In this document: positions 5,606-7,142 of the stretch, piece after piece
Layout of the letters: every line of letters begins with the position of its first letter
Position numbering within the stretch: the first letter of the stretch is position 1
Source: Waddliaceae bacterium
GTDB lineage: Bacteria > Chlamydiota > Chlamydiia > Chlamydiales > SLFE01
NCBI GenBank assembly: GCA_007124415.1
Contig: SLFE01000130.1
Location: 1-7,142 of the forward strand
Direction of reading: 5' to 3'
Length of the DNA stretch: 7,142 nt
Notes under the pieces: model-generated
Told to the model about the DNA's origin: nothing
What the model saw: only the letters and a program-made list of their open reading frames with translations
The model's database searches: none
Translations under genes and position numbers: made by a program

Positions 5606-6130
5606 ATGAAACGTTATCTTTTTGGACTGCTTTTACTTTTAGTGTCTTGCAATGCAGCAACTAACAACAAACATCTGGAAAGAGGGCGCGCCGATGTTGT
5701 AGCGCTGGAGGAAGGCGGAACCGTTCGCGGCACTGTTGATTTTGTTGAAGTTGCCGAAGGCTTAAGGATTTTTGCCAATATTCAAGGGCTTTCTCCGGGA
5801 AAGCACGGAATCCACGTCCATGAATACGGCGACTTAAGCGATCAAGGCATGGCCGCAGGAGGCCACTACAATCCTGATGATGTCAAACACGGCTTTGTTG
5901 TTGAAGACGGATTTAAAGAGGCGCACCCGGGAGATTTCGGCAATCTCACCGCCGATGAAAATGGCGATGCCGAGCTCGAGCTTTTTGTTCCTGGGCTCAG
6001 ATTGAGCGGGGGCAAATACAATATCGCAGGCAGGGCCATTATCATTCATGAGGACGAGGACGACTTCAGCCAGCCGACCGGTGACGCAGGAGACCGCATC
6101 GGAGGAGGAGTGATAATCATAACCAAATAA
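5606..6130 (+). CDS. sodC: Cu/Zn superoxide dismutase lipoprotein (SodC) without the disulfide cysteines
   Basis: This is a 174-residue protein. Residues 1-15 form a lipoprotein signal: KR, then LFGLLLLLVSC with lipobox LVSC and C15 as the lipidation site, so it should be anchored in the envelope outside the cytoplasm. The Cu/Zn SOD domain follows. Copper ligands are H70 and H72 (HGIHVHE), bridging H87 (GGHYNP) and H148 (IIIHEDEDDF). Zinc ligands are H87, H95 (KHG), H107 and D110 (HPGDFGN). The active-site channel arginine is R164 (GDAGDRIGG). It converts superoxide to hydrogen peroxide and oxygen. Oddly, both cysteines of the conserved intrasubunit disulfide are glycine: G81, where eukaryotic enzymes have GDNTAGC, and G167, where they have SRLACG. 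C15 is the only cysteine. Last gene of the likely GDPD-SDR-sodC operon; it converges on the desaturase gene with 6 bases between stops. Confidence 0.92.
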   Translation: MKRYLFGLLLLLVSCNAATNNKHLERGRADVVALEEGGTVRGTVDFVEVAEGLRIFANIQGLSPGKHGIHVHEYGDLSDQGMAAGGHYNPDDVKHGFVVEDGFKEAHPGDFGNLTADENGDAELELFVPGLRLSGGKYNIAGRAIIIHEDEDDFSQPTGDAGDRIGGGVIIITK

Positions 6131-6136
6131 TTATGG

Positions 6137-7142
6137 TTAGATTTGCAGCGGCTTTAAATGATAGATCTGGCGGCAAAGGCGGCACCAGCGGCGCCAATCA
6201 TCACGAATGCTTCGCTTAAGTTCCTTAAGTTCACGGCGGAGTTCTTTCAGTTTAAACCTCTCGGCGCTGTTTTTTTTCATACTGCGATATTGTGCCTTAA
6301 GTTCATTAAATTGGGCTATCTTCTCAACGATTCGATTTGAAATATCCTGGATAATCGCTTCAAGCTCCTCTCTTTTCACATACCAGAGGGATGTTACTTT
6401 AGCCATAAGGTCGTTTTTTCCTTCCAGAACCATCTTCTTCTTCACGGTTAAGGGGTCGACCCTTCTTAAATTAGTCGCCAATCCGAGTTTGCTGAGCAGC
6501 CAGATAAGCCACTTGGTCGGATCGTACTGATACCACCTTATGCCGTTGCGGTAGTCGTTTGCGTAAGTGTGATGGTAGTTGTGGTAGCCCTCGCCGAAGG
6601 TAAGCAGGGAAATGATGTAATTGTTGACTGCGGACTGCTCTTTGCAAAAGGGCTTGTCCCCCCAGGTATGGGCCAGGGAATTGATGAACCAGGTGCAATG
6701 ATGCAGAGCAAAAATACGGGCCCAGGTGGCAAGGAAAAAGGCCCCGATATAATCATTCATCAGCCAGCCGACAAGAAAAAACAGCAGAACGTTCGAGCCG
6801 ATCATGCAGAATTTGTCATACTTATGCTGAAACATAACCAAAGGATTGCTCATGAGGTCTGCGACAACCTTTTTGTCGATCGGCCGCGGCTTGTCAAGAA
6901 GCCAGAGAAAATGGGCATACCAAAAACCTTTCTTGATCGAGTAGGGATCGTCGTCGGTATCGACATGGGCATGGTGCAGGCGGTGGTCGTAGCTCCAGCG
7001 CAAAACGCTCCCCTGCAGGGTAATGGAGCCGAAAAACAGGACTACCGCTTCTATGACGCGGTTGGTTTTGTATGATCGGTGGGAAAAATAACGGTGATAC
7101 CCCCCGGTAATTGCCAGCCCGCCGAGAAAATAGAGGGCGACA
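6137..7142 (-). CDS. Membrane-bound acyl-CoA delta-9-type fatty acid desaturase (N terminus outside window)
   Basis: The frame is open from the right edge (first complete codon 7139-7141) to a TAA at 6137-6139, giving 334 visible residues; the start lies beyond the window. All three histidine boxes of the integral-membrane di-iron desaturases are visible: HRYFSH at 16-21 after ITGGY, DHRLHH at 52-57, and EGYHNYHH ending near 191, with NSLAHTWG before it. This is the stearoyl-CoA/delta-9 desaturase pattern; the enzyme inserts a cis double bond in saturated acyl chains in the inner membrane, with oxygen and an electron donor. A hydrophobic stretch (about 112-145) fits the second pair of helices. 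Past the catalytic region, from about residue 235, comes a highly charged tail of about 100 residues. It is predicted coiled-coil (EELEAIIQDI, ELKAQYRSMKK, FKLKELRRELKELKRS) and ends WCRLCRQIYHLKPLQI. A TTG codon at 7001-7003 falls between boxes 1 and 2, so it is not the start. Confidence 0.92.
   Translation of the reverse strand, partial: VALYFLGGLAITGGYHRYFSHRSYKTNRVIEAVVLFFGSITLQGSVLRWSYDHRLHHAHVDTDDDPYSIKKGFWYAHFLWLLDKPRPIDKKVVADLMSNPLVMFQHKYDKFCMIGSNVLLFFLVGWLMNDYIGAFFLATWARIFALHHCTWFINSLAHTWGDKPFCKEQSAVNNYIISLLTFGEGYHNYHHTYANDYRNGIRWYQYDPTKWLIWLLSKLGLATNLRRVDPLTVKKKMVLEGKNDLMAKVTSLWYVKREELEAIIQDISNRIVEKIAQFNELKAQYRSMKKNSAERFKLKELRRELKELKRSIRDDWRRWCRLCRQIYHLKPLQI

Noticed and set aside
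5265..5660. - strand ORF of 131 residues across the SDR/sodC junction
   Set aside because: Covers the ends of two well-supported genes and the intergenic ribosome site; no motif.
6120..6139. Inverted repeat TAACCA/TGGTTA over the sodC and desaturase stops as a terminator
   Set aside because: Only a 6-base AT-rich stem with an 8-base loop and no T-run; within chance expectation.
7001..7003. TTG as the desaturase start
   Set aside because: The frame is open to the window edge and the first histidine box (HRYFSH) lies upstream of this codon.
6569..7075. + strand ORF of 168 residues opposite the desaturase
   Set aside because: Antisense to conserved histidine boxes of the desaturase; low-complexity valine/glycine runs mirror its codons.

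Overview
The window is a compact bacterial chromosome segment with moderate GC and A/G-rich Shine-Dalgarno sequences before most genes. It holds nine protein-coding genes, two of them cut by the window edges. I see no RNA gene, insertion sequence, CRISPR array, phage gene or origin, and no gene-free stretch longer than about 80 bases. The organism cannot be named with certainty. Several traits would fit an amoeba- or host-associated intracellular bacterium, such as an environmental chlamydia or a Legionella-like organism: a protein ending in a eukaryotic-type CaaX prenylation motif, a lipoprotein-type Cu/Zn superoxide dismutase, and a membrane-bound acyl-CoA desaturase. That placement is an inference, not a sequence match.

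Layout from left to right: (1) bases 2-211 are the 3' end of an unrecognised + strand gene, which overlaps by 11 bases the end of a convergent VAT-1-like quinone oxidoreductase gene (201-1232, -). (2) An 80-base divergent region with a palindromic TATAATTATA box separates it from a 517-residue fusion protein (1313-2866, +). The fusion joins an HxGH nucleotidyltransferase resembling NadD/NMNAT to an APH/choline-kinase-type phosphotransferase. (3) A TTGACA box precedes a four-helix membrane protein of DUF6632 type (2921-3355, +). (4) Around a perfect hairpin with 10-base arms ends the convergent gene for a hydrophilic protein terminating in Lys-Cys-Val-Ile-Phe (3382-3897, -), a candidate host-prenylated effector. 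(5) A second divergent region, again with a palindromic -10 (AGTATACT), starts a likely three-gene + strand operon: an exported glycerophosphodiester phosphodiesterase (3961-4782), a short-chain dehydrogenase (4792-5571) and a SodC lipoprotein lacking both cysteines of the family disulfide (5606-6130). (6) After a 6-base convergent gap comes the 3' part of an acyl-CoA delta-9-type desaturase with a charged coiled-coil tail (6137 to the right edge, -).

Functionally the window leans towards envelope and lipid metabolism and redox defence: lipid headgroup hydrolysis (GDPD), fatty-acid desaturation, superoxide detoxification outside the cytoplasm and NADPH-linked quinone/carbonyl reduction. The two items most worth follow-up are the CaaX protein and the nucleotidyltransferase-kinase fusion. 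The fusion has the plan of NadR or of a choline kinase/cytidylyltransferase but is built from a different pairing of domain families.
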